DNA of 64,000 nucleotides from the NCBI RefSeq assembly GCF_025716945.1, contig NZ_JAOVZT010000004.1, forward strand, positions 219,883 to 283,882. The letters run 5' to 3'. This document shows positions 8,354 through 15,738 of this stretch, piece after piece; the first letter of the stretch is position 1, and the number at the start of each line of letters is the position of its first letter. This DNA is from Geodermatophilus sp. YIM 151500 (lineage in GTDB: Bacteria; Actinomycetota; Actinomycetes; Mycobacteriales; Geodermatophilaceae). Below the pieces are notes generated by a model that saw nothing but the letters and a program-made list of their open reading frames with translations, was not told the DNA's origin and did not search any database. The position numbers and the translations under genes were made by a program.

Positions 8354-10120
8354 ATGAGCGCACCGACCGAGCAGGCCCCGACGCCCGTCCGCACCGGACG
8401 GGGCTTCCGGCTCACCTCCCGCGTCTTCTGGGACCTCGCCGTCTACATGGTGGGCCTCGGCCTCGTGGTCGGGCTGGTCTTCCCGCCGTTCGCAACCCTG
8501 CTGGGCGTGCCTGGAGCCGTCGCGCACCGCCCGATCTTCCAGGCCGCCTGCCTGGTCGCCGGCTTCATCGTCGGCGCGGTGAACTACGCGCTGTGCCGCG
8601 GGGTCGTCGGCGGTCGGCTGGCCGAGCTGGGCACCCACCTCCGGTCGGTGGCCGACGTGATCGCGCGGGCCACCCGCAGCGGTGACTGGTCGGGCGCGGT
8701 GATCAACCGCATCCGGGTCGACTCCGACGACCAGATCGGGCACACCGCGCAGGCGTTCAACGACCTGCTCGTGGCCGTCGAGGGCCGCAAGGAGCTCGAG
8801 GACCGGCTGCACACCCAGGCCTTCTACGACCAGCTGACCGGGCTGCCGAACCGGGCGCTGTTCATGGAGCGCCTGCGCGAGGTCGAGGCGCGCTCGGACA
8901 GCTGCACGCCGTCGGCCGTCCTCTTCCTGGACCTGGACAACCTCAAGACGGTCAACGACAACCTGGGGCACGAGGCCGGCGACGGCCTGCTCCGGGCGGT
9001 GACCGAGCGCGTGGTCGGCTGCGTGCGCGGCGAGGACACCGTCGCCCGCCTCTCGGGTGACGAGTTCGCCGTCCTGCTGATGGGGCCCGGCAGCGACCGG
9101 GCCGCGGCCGTCGTCGCCGAGCGCGTGCTCGCGTCGCTGCGCGCACCGGTCGTCATCGGCAGCCACCTGGTGCGCGCCGGGGTGAGCATCGGCCTGGCGA
9201 CGTCGGAGACGTGCGCGGCGATCGGCATCTCGCTGCTGCGCGCGGCCGACATGGCCATGTACGTGGCCAAGACCTCGGGCAAGGGCCGGTGCGAGGTCTT
9301 CCTGCCCTCGCACCACACCGCCGCCCTGGAGCGCGACCAGCTGCGGGCCGACCTGCACGAGGCGCTGGACGCCGGCCAGCTGGTGCTGCACTACCAGCCG
9401 ATCGTCGACCTGGGCCAGCGCGAGGTCGCCGGCTTCGAGGCGCTGCTGCGCTGGCAGCACCCCCAGCGCGGGCTGGTGCCCCCGCTGGAGTTCATCAGCC
9501 TGGCCGAGGAGACCGGCCTCATCGTCCCGATCGGCCGCTGGGTGCTGCAGGAGGCGACGAGCCAGGCCGCCGCGTGGCAGGAGCACGCGCCGCTGGGCGG
9601 GCTGCGGATCAGCGTCAACGTGTCGGTGCGCCAGTTCCAGCACCCCGACCTGCTCGGTGACGTCGCCGAGGCCCTGCGCAGCTCGGGCTTGCGGCCGGAG
9701 CTGCTGACCCTGGAGATCACCGAGTCGCTCTTCGTGCAGGACACCGCCGACACCGCGCACAAGCTCGAGGAGCTCAAGCGGTCCGGCGTCCGGCTGGCGC
9801 TCGACGACTTCGGCACCGGCTACTCCTCGCTGAGCTACCTGCGGCGCTTCCCCATCGACACTCTCAAGATCGACAAGTCGTTCATCGACGGTGTGGCCAC
9901 CGACTCGGAGGCCTGCGCGGTGGCCGCCGCCATCGTGCAGCTGGGGCAGACGCTGCGGCTGGAGGTCGTCGCGGAAGGGCTGGAGGACGCCGACCAGCTG
10001 GAGACGCTCAGCGACCTGGACTGCCCGCTGGGCCAGGGCTACCACTTCGCCAAGCCGCTGCCGGCCAGCGAGGCCCGCGCCCTGCTCCGCCCGGAGACCG
10101 CGGCGCTCCAGCCGGCCTGA
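8354..10120 (+). CDS. Membrane GGDEF-EAL protein (cyclic di-GMP turnover)
   Basis: 588 residues. Two membrane helices (about 27-48 and 62-84) are followed by a HAMP-like linker, a GGDEF domain (about 150-315) and an EAL domain (about 325-575). The cyclase signature reads SGDEF (234-238) instead of GGDEF; the RxxD inhibitory site (RGED, 225-228) is intact five residues before it. The phosphodiesterase part has FEALLRW, TLEITES, LDDFGTGYSSL, LKIDKSF and VVAEGLE, all expected for an active enzyme. I infer that breakdown of c-di-GMP is certain to be possible, while synthesis is uncertain. It stands alone, divergent from the secreted dehydrogenase gene. Confidence 0.92.
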   Translation: MSAPTEQAPTPVRTGRGFRLTSRVFWDLAVYMVGLGLVVGLVFPPFATLLGVPGAVAHRPIFQAACLVAGFIVGAVNYALCRGVVGGRLAELGTHLRSVADVIARATRSGDWSGAVINRIRVDSDDQIGHTAQAFNDLLVAVEGRKELEDRLHTQAFYDQLTGLPNRALFMERLREVEARSDSCTPSAVLFLDLDNLKTVNDNLGHEAGDGLLRAVTERVVGCVRGEDTVARLSGDEFAVLLMGPGSDRAAAVVAERVLASLRAPVVIGSHLVRAGVSIGLATSETCAAIGISLLRAADMAMYVAKTSGKGRCEVFLPSHHTAALERDQLRADLHEALDAGQLVLHYQPIVDLGQREVAGFEALLRWQHPQRGLVPPLEFISLAEETGLIVPIGRWVLQEATSQAAAWQEHAPLGGLRISVNVSVRQFQHPDLLGDVAEALRSSGLRPELLTLEITESLFVQDTADTAHKLEELKRSGVRLALDDFGTGYSSLSYLRRFPIDTLKIDKSFIDGVATDSEACAVAAAIVQLGQTLRLEVVAEGLEDADQLETLSDLDCPLGQGYHFAKPLPASEARALLRPETAALQPA

Positions 10121-10153
10121 TCGCCGGGAGCCCGGTCCCGGCGAGTCGGACCT

Positions 10154-10200
10154 ACGAGCCCGGGACGGCGTCCGCTACCAGGACGCCGTCCCGGGCTCGT
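10154..10200. terminator. Two-way terminator, perfect 20-bp stem overlapping a gene end
   Basis: ACGAGCCCGGGACGGCGTCC (10154-10173) and its exact complement at 10181-10200 enclose a 7-nt loop, GCTACCA. The loop holds the stop codon (CTA = TAG) of the VOC gene on the minus strand, and the right arm encodes that protein's last residues. It separates two convergent genes. Confidence 0.9.
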
Positions 10201-10570
10201 ACGTGCCGAAGCTCCACTCGATCCCCTCCGGGTCGAGCAGCCGGCAGCGCCGGCTGCCCCATTCGGTGTCCTCGGGCGGGAACACGGACGCGCCGCCGGC
10301 GGCCAGGGCGCGGGCGTACCGGTCGTCGACGTCGTCGACCAGCAGGTACAGACCCTGGCCGGTCGAGCGGCCGACCAGCGGCGCCCGGCCGTAGTCGGCG
10401 TCGTGGCTGGCCACCATGAGGACGGCGTCACCCAGCCGGACCTCGGAGTGCAGGACCCTGCCGTCGTCGCCGTCCTGGCGGACGGTTGTCGCGAAGCCGA
10501 CTGCCTCCAGCCAGCGCAGAGCGGCCGGGGCGTCGCGGTAGCTCAGGTAGGCGAATAGCCGGGAGGGCAC
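10175..10570 (-). CDS. VOC family (glyoxalase/bleomycin-resistance fold) protein
   Basis: 131 residues, one vicinal-oxygen-chelate domain made of two beta-alpha-beta-beta-beta units (FAYLSYRDAPAALRWLEAVGF; YLLVDDVDDRYARALAAGG; RRCRLLDPEGIEWSFGTYEP). Members bind a metal or small ligand; the function of this one cannot be told. The GTG start at 10570 is preceded by TAGCCT and 6 nt, so the mRNA is probably leaderless. Its last codons form one arm of the terminator stem it shares with the convergent GGDEF-EAL gene. Confidence 0.8.
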   Translation of the reverse strand: MPSRLFAYLSYRDAPAALRWLEAVGFATTVRQDGDDGRVLHSEVRLGDAVLMVASHDADYGRAPLVGRSTGQGLYLLVDDVDDRYARALAAGGASVFPPEDTEWGSRRCRLLDPEGIEWSFGTYEPGTASW

Positions 10571-10576
10571 GGGCGC

Positions 10577-10582
10577 AGGCTA
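10577..10582 (-). promoter_or_regulatory. -10 box of the VOC gene (leaderless start)
   Basis: TAGCCT on the minus strand, 6 nt before GTG 10570, with no ribosome binding site between. Confidence 0.55.
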
Positions 10583-10623
10583 GCGATGCCCCGCGCGCGG
10601 CGGCCGGTCGCCGGACGCACGGA

Positions 10624-10653
10624 CGCCGCCGGGGCGGGATGCCCCCGGCGGCG
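10624..10653 (-). terminator. Terminator after tRNA-Ala
   Basis: CGCCGCCGGGG (10624-10634) pairs exactly with CCCCGGCGGCG (10643-10653) over an 8-nt loop, 16 bases beyond the tRNA 3' end. Confidence 0.75.
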
Positions 10654-10669
10654 TCGGTGTCGGACAGGG

Positions 10670-10743
10670 TGGAGCTGAGGGGATTTGAACCCCTGACCCC
10701 CTCGATGCGAACGAGGTGCGCTACCGGACTGCGCCACAGCCCC
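10670..10743 (-). tRNA. tRNA-Ala (anticodon CGC)
   Basis: 74 nt on the minus strand. The acceptor stem GGGGCTG pairs with CAGCTCC (one G-T pair), with A as discriminator; the anticodon arm is CCTCG-TTCGCAT-CGAGG, giving anticodon CGC that reads GCG. The T arm has the GGTTCAAATCC type loop. CCA is not encoded. Confidence 0.95.
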
Positions 10744-10868
10744 TCGGCCAAGAGACTACCGTCCGCCCGCTCCGGCGCCGCACGGGGGCGGCACCGGAGC
10801 GTCGCGTCGTCCCGGCCAGATGCCGATCAGGTCGTCCCGATCCGGTCATCCCGGCCAGGCCGTCCCGC

Positions 10869-11609
10869 TCAGGCGTTGGCCACCCGGCGCGGCTGGTACT
10901 CGTCGATGTCGGCGAAGCCGATGTCGTCGTCGTCCAGGCCCACGACCGCGCTGTTCTGCCAGCCGGCCGGAGCCGGCGTGCGGGCGGCGACCACGCGGCC
11001 CGGCCGCAGCGGGTGCACCGGCGCGAGCGGCACGCTGGGGTGCGGCAGCCGCTCGGCGGCGACGGTCGAGTGGCCCCCGGCGACGTCGTCGTACCCGCGG
11101 TCGTCGTACCCGTGCGACATGGCCGCCACCGCCCGCTCGACCCGCTCCGGCGCCCGCGGCGCCGGGGAGCGGAGGGCCGCGCGGGCCGCCGCGCGGGCGG
11201 CCCGGCGCGCCGCCATGCGCTCGCGGCGGGCGGCCCGGCGCAGCACCAGCAGGTAGCCGAGGACGGCGAGGTCGAGGAAGACCTGCGGCGCCCACATCCA
11301 CGCGCGGAAGAGCAGCGCGCCGGCCAGGGCCACGAGCGCGAGCGCCACGAGGCCGGCCAGCGTGCGCCGCCGCAGCGCGTGGACGTCGATCTCCAGCTCA
11401 CCGCTGCTCACCAGCTGAGCGCGGTCGATGGCCACCCGCTCGGTGTCGGCGGCGGCCGACCGGTCGGGAGACCGCCGGCGCTGCAGCGTCCGACCCGAGT
11501 CGGCCAGCTCGGCCCGGCCTCCCCGGCTGTCGCCGCGGGTCACCACCATCGGCACCAGCACGACGAACCAGAGGACGACCAGAGCGGCGAGGAGCACGCC
11601 CGATCCCAT
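10869..11609 (-). CDS. glpR: Membrane protein GlpR/SepX (receptor of the gephyrin-like Glp)
   Basis: 246 residues. One N-terminal membrane segment (SGVLLAALVVLWFVVLVPMVV), then a charged region, two close membrane helices (GLVALALVALAGALLFRAW; VFLDLAVLGYLLVLRRA), an Arg/Ala-rich coil and a low-complexity tail ending DDDDIGFADIDEYQPRRVANA. In Corynebacterium and Streptomyces this family is a divisome membrane protein that binds the MoeA-like Glp; here glp lies two genes upstream with rimJ between, the same order. ATG 11609 is chosen because the membrane segment follows at once and GGGTGG stands 8 nt before; an open frame continues to 11657. Confidence 0.83.
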   Translation of the reverse strand: MGSGVLLAALVVLWFVVLVPMVVTRGDSRGGRAELADSGRTLQRRRSPDRSAAADTERVAIDRAQLVSSGELEIDVHALRRRTLAGLVALALVALAGALLFRAWMWAPQVFLDLAVLGYLLVLRRAARRERMAARRAARAAARAALRSPAPRAPERVERAVAAMSHGYDDRGYDDVAGGHSTVAAERLPHPSVPLAPVHPLRPGRVVAARTPAPAGWQNSAVVGLDDDDIGFADIDEYQPRRVANA

Positions 11610-11772
11610 TCGCACACCACCCGTCACATGAGTCACTCGCGAGAGCAGGCTAAGCACGGACGTCCCCCGGACGAGGGAGGCGCGCGGTGTGTCCTGAAGT
11701 GTCGTGAGGCCGGTGTGACGACCGACGGCGTGTCGCGGGCCGCCACCGCCCGGGACGCGGGAACAGGTGCTA

Positions 11773-12393
11773 CTACGGGCCGCCGGTCAGCGACCGCCAG
11801 CGGCCGAGCACGCTGCCGGGCACCTCGTCGGCCAGCAGCGCGTAGGTGTAGTGGTCGCGCCAGTCGCCGTCGATGTCGAGGTAGCGGCGCAGCAGCCCCT
11901 CCCGCCGGAACCCCAGCCGCTCGACCAGGCGCTGGCTGGCCAGGTTCTCCGGGCGGATGTCGGCCTGCAGCCGGTGCAGCCCGGCGCGGCCGAACGCGTG
12001 GTCGCAGACCAGCGCCACGGCCAGCGACGCCAGCCCCCGACCCGTGACGGCACGGTCGATCCAGTAGCCGAGGTGCCCGGAGCGCAGCGCGCCGCGGACG
12101 ATGTTGTCGACGGTCACCTGCCCGGCCAGCCGGCCCTCCACGCGGACGGCGAAGGGCAGCGAGGTACCGGCGCGGGCCCGCTGGGCCGCCGCGCGCCGCA
12201 TCGCCCGGAACGCCGCGGGGGTGTGCCGGGCCGCCCACGGGGCGGGCGCCGTGGGCTCCCAGGGCGCGAGCCACTGCTCGTTGGCCAGCCGGACCCGGCT
12301 CCACTCCGCGGCGTCGCGGCGGCGCAGCGGCTGCAGCTCGACCGGCCCGGACGCCAGGCGGGCCGGCCAGCCGGGGTGGAGCAGCGGTTCCAG
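11773..12393 (-). CDS. rimJ: RimJ-type GNAT N-acetyltransferase, non-canonical start
   Basis: About 206 residues. GNAT fold: ELQPLRRRDAAEWSRVRLANE, acetyl-CoA loop region VTGRGLASLAVALVCDHAFG, and HRLQADIRPENLASQRLVERLGFRREG near the C-terminus. The family acetylates N-termini of ribosomal or other proteins. The homology starts well before the first ATG (12201), right after the glp stop, but no ATG or GTG exists there: in-frame codons back to a TGA at 12418-12420 offer only CTG (12393 or 12384). I take CTG 12393, two nt after the glp stop, as a coupled start. Gene order glp-rimJ-glpR matches mycobacteria. Confidence 0.8.
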   Translation of the reverse strand: MEPLLHPGWPARLASGPVELQPLRRRDAAEWSRVRLANEQWLAPWEPTAPAPWAARHTPAAFRAMRRAAAQRARAGTSLPFAVRVEGRLAGQVTVDNIVRGALRSGHLGYWIDRAVTGRGLASLAVALVCDHAFGRAGLHRLQADIRPENLASQRLVERLGFRREGLLRRYLDIDGDWRDHYTYALLADEVPGSVLGRWRSLTGGP

Positions 12394-12394
12394 C

Positions 12395-13762
12395 TCAGCC
12401 GCCGAGGAGCAGGGGCATCACCGTGACCAGGCCGCCGGCGGCGATCTCGGTGACGTCCTCGTCGATGACGATCAGGCAGTTGGCGCGGGCCATGCGGGCC
12501 AGCAGCGCCTCGGTGCCGTCGCCCACCGGCTCGACGACGTAGCCGCCGTCGGGGTGGCGCATCACGGTGCCGTGCAGGTACTGGCGGTAGCCCAGCGGCG
12601 AGAGCAGCTGCTGGCCGGCGATGGCCTGCACGGTGCGGCGGAACAGCTGCCGCTTGCCCAGCATCCGCCGGATGGCCGGACGCACGAACACCTCGAAGGA
12701 GACCAGCGCGGCCACCGGCTCACCGGGCACGCAGATCACCGGAACCGCGTCGCGGCCCAGCCGGCCGAAGGCCTGCGCGGGACCGGGGTGCATGGTCACC
12801 CGGGCGTGCTGCATGTCGCCGAGCTCGGCCATCACCTCCTGCACCACGTCGAAGCCGGTGCCGCCGAGAGTCCCGGCGAGCACCAGCAGGTCGCTGCGCA
12901 GCAGCTGGCTCTCCAGCACCTCGGCCAGGCGGCGGCGGTCGGTGGGCAGGATGCCCGACCGGTAGGCGTCGGCCCCCGCGTCGCGGGCGGCCGCGGCCAG
13001 CGCGTAGCTGTTGACGTCGACGACCTGCCCGAGCGCGGGCGGGGTGCCGATGTCGACCAGCTCGGTCCCGGCGCAGACCACCGAGACGCGCGGGCGGGGG
13101 CGCACCCACACCCGGTCGCGGCCCACAGCGGCGAGCAGGCTGATCTGGGCCGGCCCGATCGGGGTGCCGACCTGCACCGCGGGGTCGCCCGGCGCGACGT
13201 CGTCCCCGGTGCGGCGCACGTAGCCGCCGGTCGGCGGCGCGGCGTGCACGGCGACCCGCGCCGCGCCCTGGTCGGTCCAGACGGCGGGGACGACGACGTC
13301 GGCGCCGGCCGGGAGCATCGCCCCGGCGGCCACCGCGAGCGCCAGCCCCGGCCCGATCGACGACGGCGCGGACATGCCCGCGACGCTCTCCCCCACCACG
13401 GCGAGCTCCACCGGTGCGTCCGGGCTGGCCCCCTCGACGTCCTCGGCGCGCGCCGCATAGCCGTCCAGCGCGGCCTGGTCGAAGGCCGGCAGCGCCCGGC
13501 GGCTGACCACGTCCTCGGCGCAGAGCAGGCCCTGGGCGTCGAGGACGGCCAGCTCGATGGGGTCGGGCTGGGGCACCGCGGCGAGGATCTCGTCGAGGTG
13601 CTGCCCGACGCTGCGGACGCTCTCCTCGGCGACGGGCGACCGGCGACCGCCCGGCTCGCGCGGCGCGGGCGGCGGGGGTGGCGGCACCTCCGGGCGCGGG
13701 CGCACGCCGACGTGCGCCGTGTCCCGGTACCCGACTCCGCCGTCCTCGGTCCTGCTCACCAC
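12395..13762 (-). CDS. glp: Gephyrin-like MoeA homologue Glp
   Basis: 455 residues with all MoeA domains, but the molybdotransferase motifs are altered. The substrate-loop motif reads LPAFDQAALDGYA (FDNSAMDGYA in MoeA), and MLPAGADVVV is kept. The segment that is normally S/TGGVSVG-D reads AGTLGGTGFD, and GLPGNPVSA reads VCVPGEPVAALVSFEVFVRP (as CVPGEPVAA). Together with its place beside rimJ and glpR, this favours the cell-division scaffold Glp over a molybdenum-cofactor enzyme. An N-terminal extension of about 48 residues contains six consecutive prolines. GTG 13762 is used, with GGAG before it; GTG 13705 or 13687 are alternatives. Confidence 0.88.
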   Translation of the reverse strand: MVSRTEDGGVGYRDTAHVGVRPRPEVPPPPPPAPREPGGRRSPVAEESVRSVGQHLDEILAAVPQPDPIELAVLDAQGLLCAEDVVSRRALPAFDQAALDGYAARAEDVEGASPDAPVELAVVGESVAGMSAPSSIGPGLALAVAAGAMLPAGADVVVPAVWTDQGAARVAVHAAPPTGGYVRRTGDDVAPGDPAVQVGTPIGPAQISLLAAVGRDRVWVRPRPRVSVVCAGTELVDIGTPPALGQVVDVNSYALAAAARDAGADAYRSGILPTDRRRLAEVLESQLLRSDLLVLAGTLGGTGFDVVQEVMAELGDMQHARVTMHPGPAQAFGRLGRDAVPVICVPGEPVAALVSFEVFVRPAIRRMLGKRQLFRRTVQAIAGQQLLSPLGYRQYLHGTVMRHPDGGYVVEPVGDGTEALLARMARANCLIVIDEDVTEIAAGGLVTVMPLLLGG

Positions 13763-13824
13763 GGTCGCTCCGCCCCCTCCGCGCCCCGACCGCCGGTGCC
13801 GGCCGGGCAGGGGCGGGCCGGTCC

Positions 13825-13851
13825 GGCGCCGCGGCGGTGCGCCGCGGCGCC
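13825..13851 (-). terminator. GC-rich hairpin between galU and glp
   Basis: GGCGCCGCGGC and GCCGCGGCGCC form a perfect 11-bp stem with a 5-nt loop, 26 bases after the galU stop. No T run follows, so it may only reduce read-through into glp. Confidence 0.65.
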
Positions 13852-13877
13852 TGGGATCGTCCCCCGGCGACGCCCGG

Positions 13878-14834
13878 TCAGGACGGCGACGCGCCCTCCG
13901 CGGGCAGGTCGGCGACGAACTCGCGCAGCCACGCCCGCAGCGGCGGCCCCAGGTCGTCGCGCTCGCTGGCCAGTCGGACGACGGCCTTGAGGTAGTCCAG
14001 CCGGTCGCCGGTGTCGTACCGGCGGCCGCCGAAGACGACCCCGTGCACCGGCTCGCCGCGCTCGACCAGGGTGGCCAGCGCGTCGGTCAGCTGGATCTCG
14101 TCGCCGCGGCCGGGCGGGGTCTCGCGCAGCACGCCGAACACCTCGGGGGCCAGCACGTAGCGGCCGATGATCGCCAGGCTGCTGGGCGCCTCGTCGACCG
14201 GCGGCTTCTCCACCAGGCCGGTGATGCGCACGACCTCGTCGCCGTCCATGGCCGCGTCGTCGGCCGGCTCGACCGCGACCGCGCCGTACTTGTCGATGTT
14301 CTCCCGGCCCACGTCGAGCAGCGCGATGACCGACCCGCCGTGCGCCCGCTGCACGGTGAGCATGTGCTCCAGCAGGTGGTCGCGGACGTCGATCATGTCG
14401 TCGCCCAGGAGCACCGCGAACGGCTCCTCACCGACGAACGACGCCGCCTGCAGGACGGCGTGCCCCAGGCCCCGGGCCTCGCCCTGGCGGACGAAGTGCA
14501 CCTGCGCGATGCCGGTGGACTCGCGGACGGCGGCCAGCCGCGACTCGTCGCCCTTCTTCTCCAGCAACGCCTCGAGCTCGGGCTGCCGGTCGAAGAAGTC
14601 CTCGATCGCCGACTTGCCGCGGCCGGTGACCATGAGCACCTCGGCGAGGCCGGCCCGGGCTGCCTCCTCGACGATGTACTGCAGCGCCGGTCGGTCGACC
14701 ACCGGCAGCAGCTCCTTCGGCACCGCCTTGGTGGCGGGCAGGAAGCGGGTGCCCATGCCGGCGACCGGGATGACCGCCTTGCGGGCGGCGCGGCGGGACT
14801 CGGCCGAGGCGGTCGGGGAGGTCGGGGAGCTCAC
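13878..14834 (-). CDS. galU: UTP--glucose-1-phosphate uridylyltransferase
   Basis: 318 residues. Makes UDP-glucose for cell-envelope sugars and glycogen/trehalose pathways. The nucleotide loop AVIPVAGMGTRFLPATKAVPKE is followed by the family motifs GLGHAVLQAASFVGEEPFAVL, LLGDDMID, GLVEKPP, IIGRYVLAPEVF and RYDTGDRLDYLKA. GTG 14834 has TACGCT 6 nt upstream and no Shine-Dalgarno, so it is probably leaderless. Divergent from the 5-formyl-THF cyclo-ligase gene across 80 bases, the same order as in M. tuberculosis. Confidence 0.95.
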   Translation of the reverse strand: MSSPTSPTASAESRRAARKAVIPVAGMGTRFLPATKAVPKELLPVVDRPALQYIVEEAARAGLAEVLMVTGRGKSAIEDFFDRQPELEALLEKKGDESRLAAVRESTGIAQVHFVRQGEARGLGHAVLQAASFVGEEPFAVLLGDDMIDVRDHLLEHMLTVQRAHGGSVIALLDVGRENIDKYGAVAVEPADDAAMDGDEVVRITGLVEKPPVDEAPSSLAIIGRYVLAPEVFGVLRETPPGRGDEIQLTDALATLVERGEPVHGVVFGGRRYDTGDRLDYLKAVVRLASERDDLGPPLRAWLREFVADLPAEGASPS

Positions 14835-14840
14835 GCGCGA

Positions 14841-14846
14841 AGCGTA
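14841..14846 (-). promoter_or_regulatory. -10 box of galU (leaderless start)
   Basis: TACGCT on the minus strand, 6 nt before GTG 14834. Confidence 0.6.
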
Positions 14847-14901
14847 GCCACCGGGCGCGGCGCGCTCGTCGGCACGGCACCCTTTATAGGGAAGGCTTGG
14901 C

Positions 14902-14907
14902 TAGCCT
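14902..14907 (+). promoter_or_regulatory. -10 box of the cyclo-ligase gene (leaderless start)
   Basis: TAGCCT, 7 nt before GTG 14915. An upstream in-frame TTG at 14897 would lie before the inferred transcription start and is therefore unlikely. A small CCCT-TTAT-AGGG palindrome is just upstream. Confidence 0.6.
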
Positions 14908-14914
14908 GCGAGCC

Positions 14915-15499
14915 GTGGGTTCCCCGTCCGCGGCCGCCGCCGCCAAGGAGGCGCTGCGCGAACGGGTGCTGGCCCGCCGTGCCGCGCGGCCGGCCGGCGA
15001 GCGCGCGGCGGCCGCGGCCGCGGTGGCCACGACGCTGCTGCGCGGGCTGTCGGGGTCACGCACCTTCGCGGCCTTCGTGCCCGAGGAGACCGAGCCCGGC
15101 CACGGCCGCCTCCCGGCGGTCTTCACCCGGCTCCGGGCGCGCGTGCTGCTGCCGGTGGTCCCGCCGACGGGCCGCGAGCTCGGCTGGGCCGTCGACACCG
15201 GCCGGCTCGCCCCCGGGCGGTTCGGCCTGCTCGAACCGGTGGGCCCCCGGCTGGGCCCGACCGCCATCGGCACGGCCGACACCGTCGTCGTGCCGGCGCT
15301 GGCCGTGGCGCGCGACGGGATCCGGCTCGGGCGCGGCGGGGGCTACTACGACCGGGCGCTGCGGCACGCCCGCCCAGGCGCGACGCTGGTGGCCGTCGTG
15401 TTCGACGACGAGCTGCTCGACGAGCTGCCGGCCGAGGAGCACGACCACCGGGTGACCGCCGTCGTCACGCCGTCCGGCGGCTGGCAGCCGCTCGGCTGA
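14915..15499 (+). CDS. 5-formyltetrahydrofolate cyclo-ligase
   Basis: 194 residues. ATP-dependent conversion of 5-formyl-THF to 5,10-methenyl-THF. The N-terminal Arg/Ala-rich helix (LRERVLARRAARPAGERAAA) corresponds to the region where the family carries its phosphate-binding basic residues. The C-terminal signature is complete: VVPALAVARDGIRLGRGGGYYDRAL, then VVFDDELLDELPAEEHDHRV. The start at GTG 14915 follows from the leaderless -10 box. Confidence 0.9.
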   Translation: MGSPSAAAAAKEALRERVLARRAARPAGERAAAAAAVATTLLRGLSGSRTFAAFVPEETEPGHGRLPAVFTRLRARVLLPVVPPTGRELGWAVDTGRLAPGRFGLLEPVGPRLGPTAIGTADTVVVPALAVARDGIRLGRGGGYYDRALRHARPGATLVAVVFDDELLDELPAEEHDHRVTAVVTPSGGWQPLG

Positions 15500-15660
15500 G
15501 CCCGTCCCGGGGGCCGAGGTCGCGCGGCCCGGGGGGGGGTCGGGGTCGCGCCGCCCCGGCGGGCCGTCGATCATGTCCGGTGGCGCCCGCCCTTCCCGGC
15601 GCCGCCGGCCCGAGCCACCGATCCGCCCCATCCTCCGCCTACGACAGCCAGGAGATCCGC

Positions 15661-15738
15661 GTGCCGCCCCCAGCCCTCCCCCGCCCGGCCCCTGCAGGCC
15701 GCACCGCCCGCCCGGTCGCCCCGGGAGCGCGCGCGTGA
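15661..15738 (+). CDS. Proline-rich 25-residue leader peptide before the CoA-transferase gene
   Basis: GTG 15661 has AGGAG at 15650-15654, six nt before it, the best ribosome binding site of this region. The frame encodes 25 residues with eight prolines (starting VPPPALPRPAPAG) and stops at TGA 15736-15738. That stop overlaps the GTG start of the next gene as GTGA, the usual form of translational coupling. It may regulate initiation of the downstream gene; the three prolines in a row could slow ribosomes. It could also be non-functional; too short to judge by homology. Confidence 0.5.
   Translation: MPPPALPRPAPAGRTARPVAPGARA

Noticed and set aside
12395-13762. Standard molybdopterin molybdotransferase MoeA
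   Set aside because: Altered active-site motifs and the rimJ/glpR context point to the non-enzymatic Glp.
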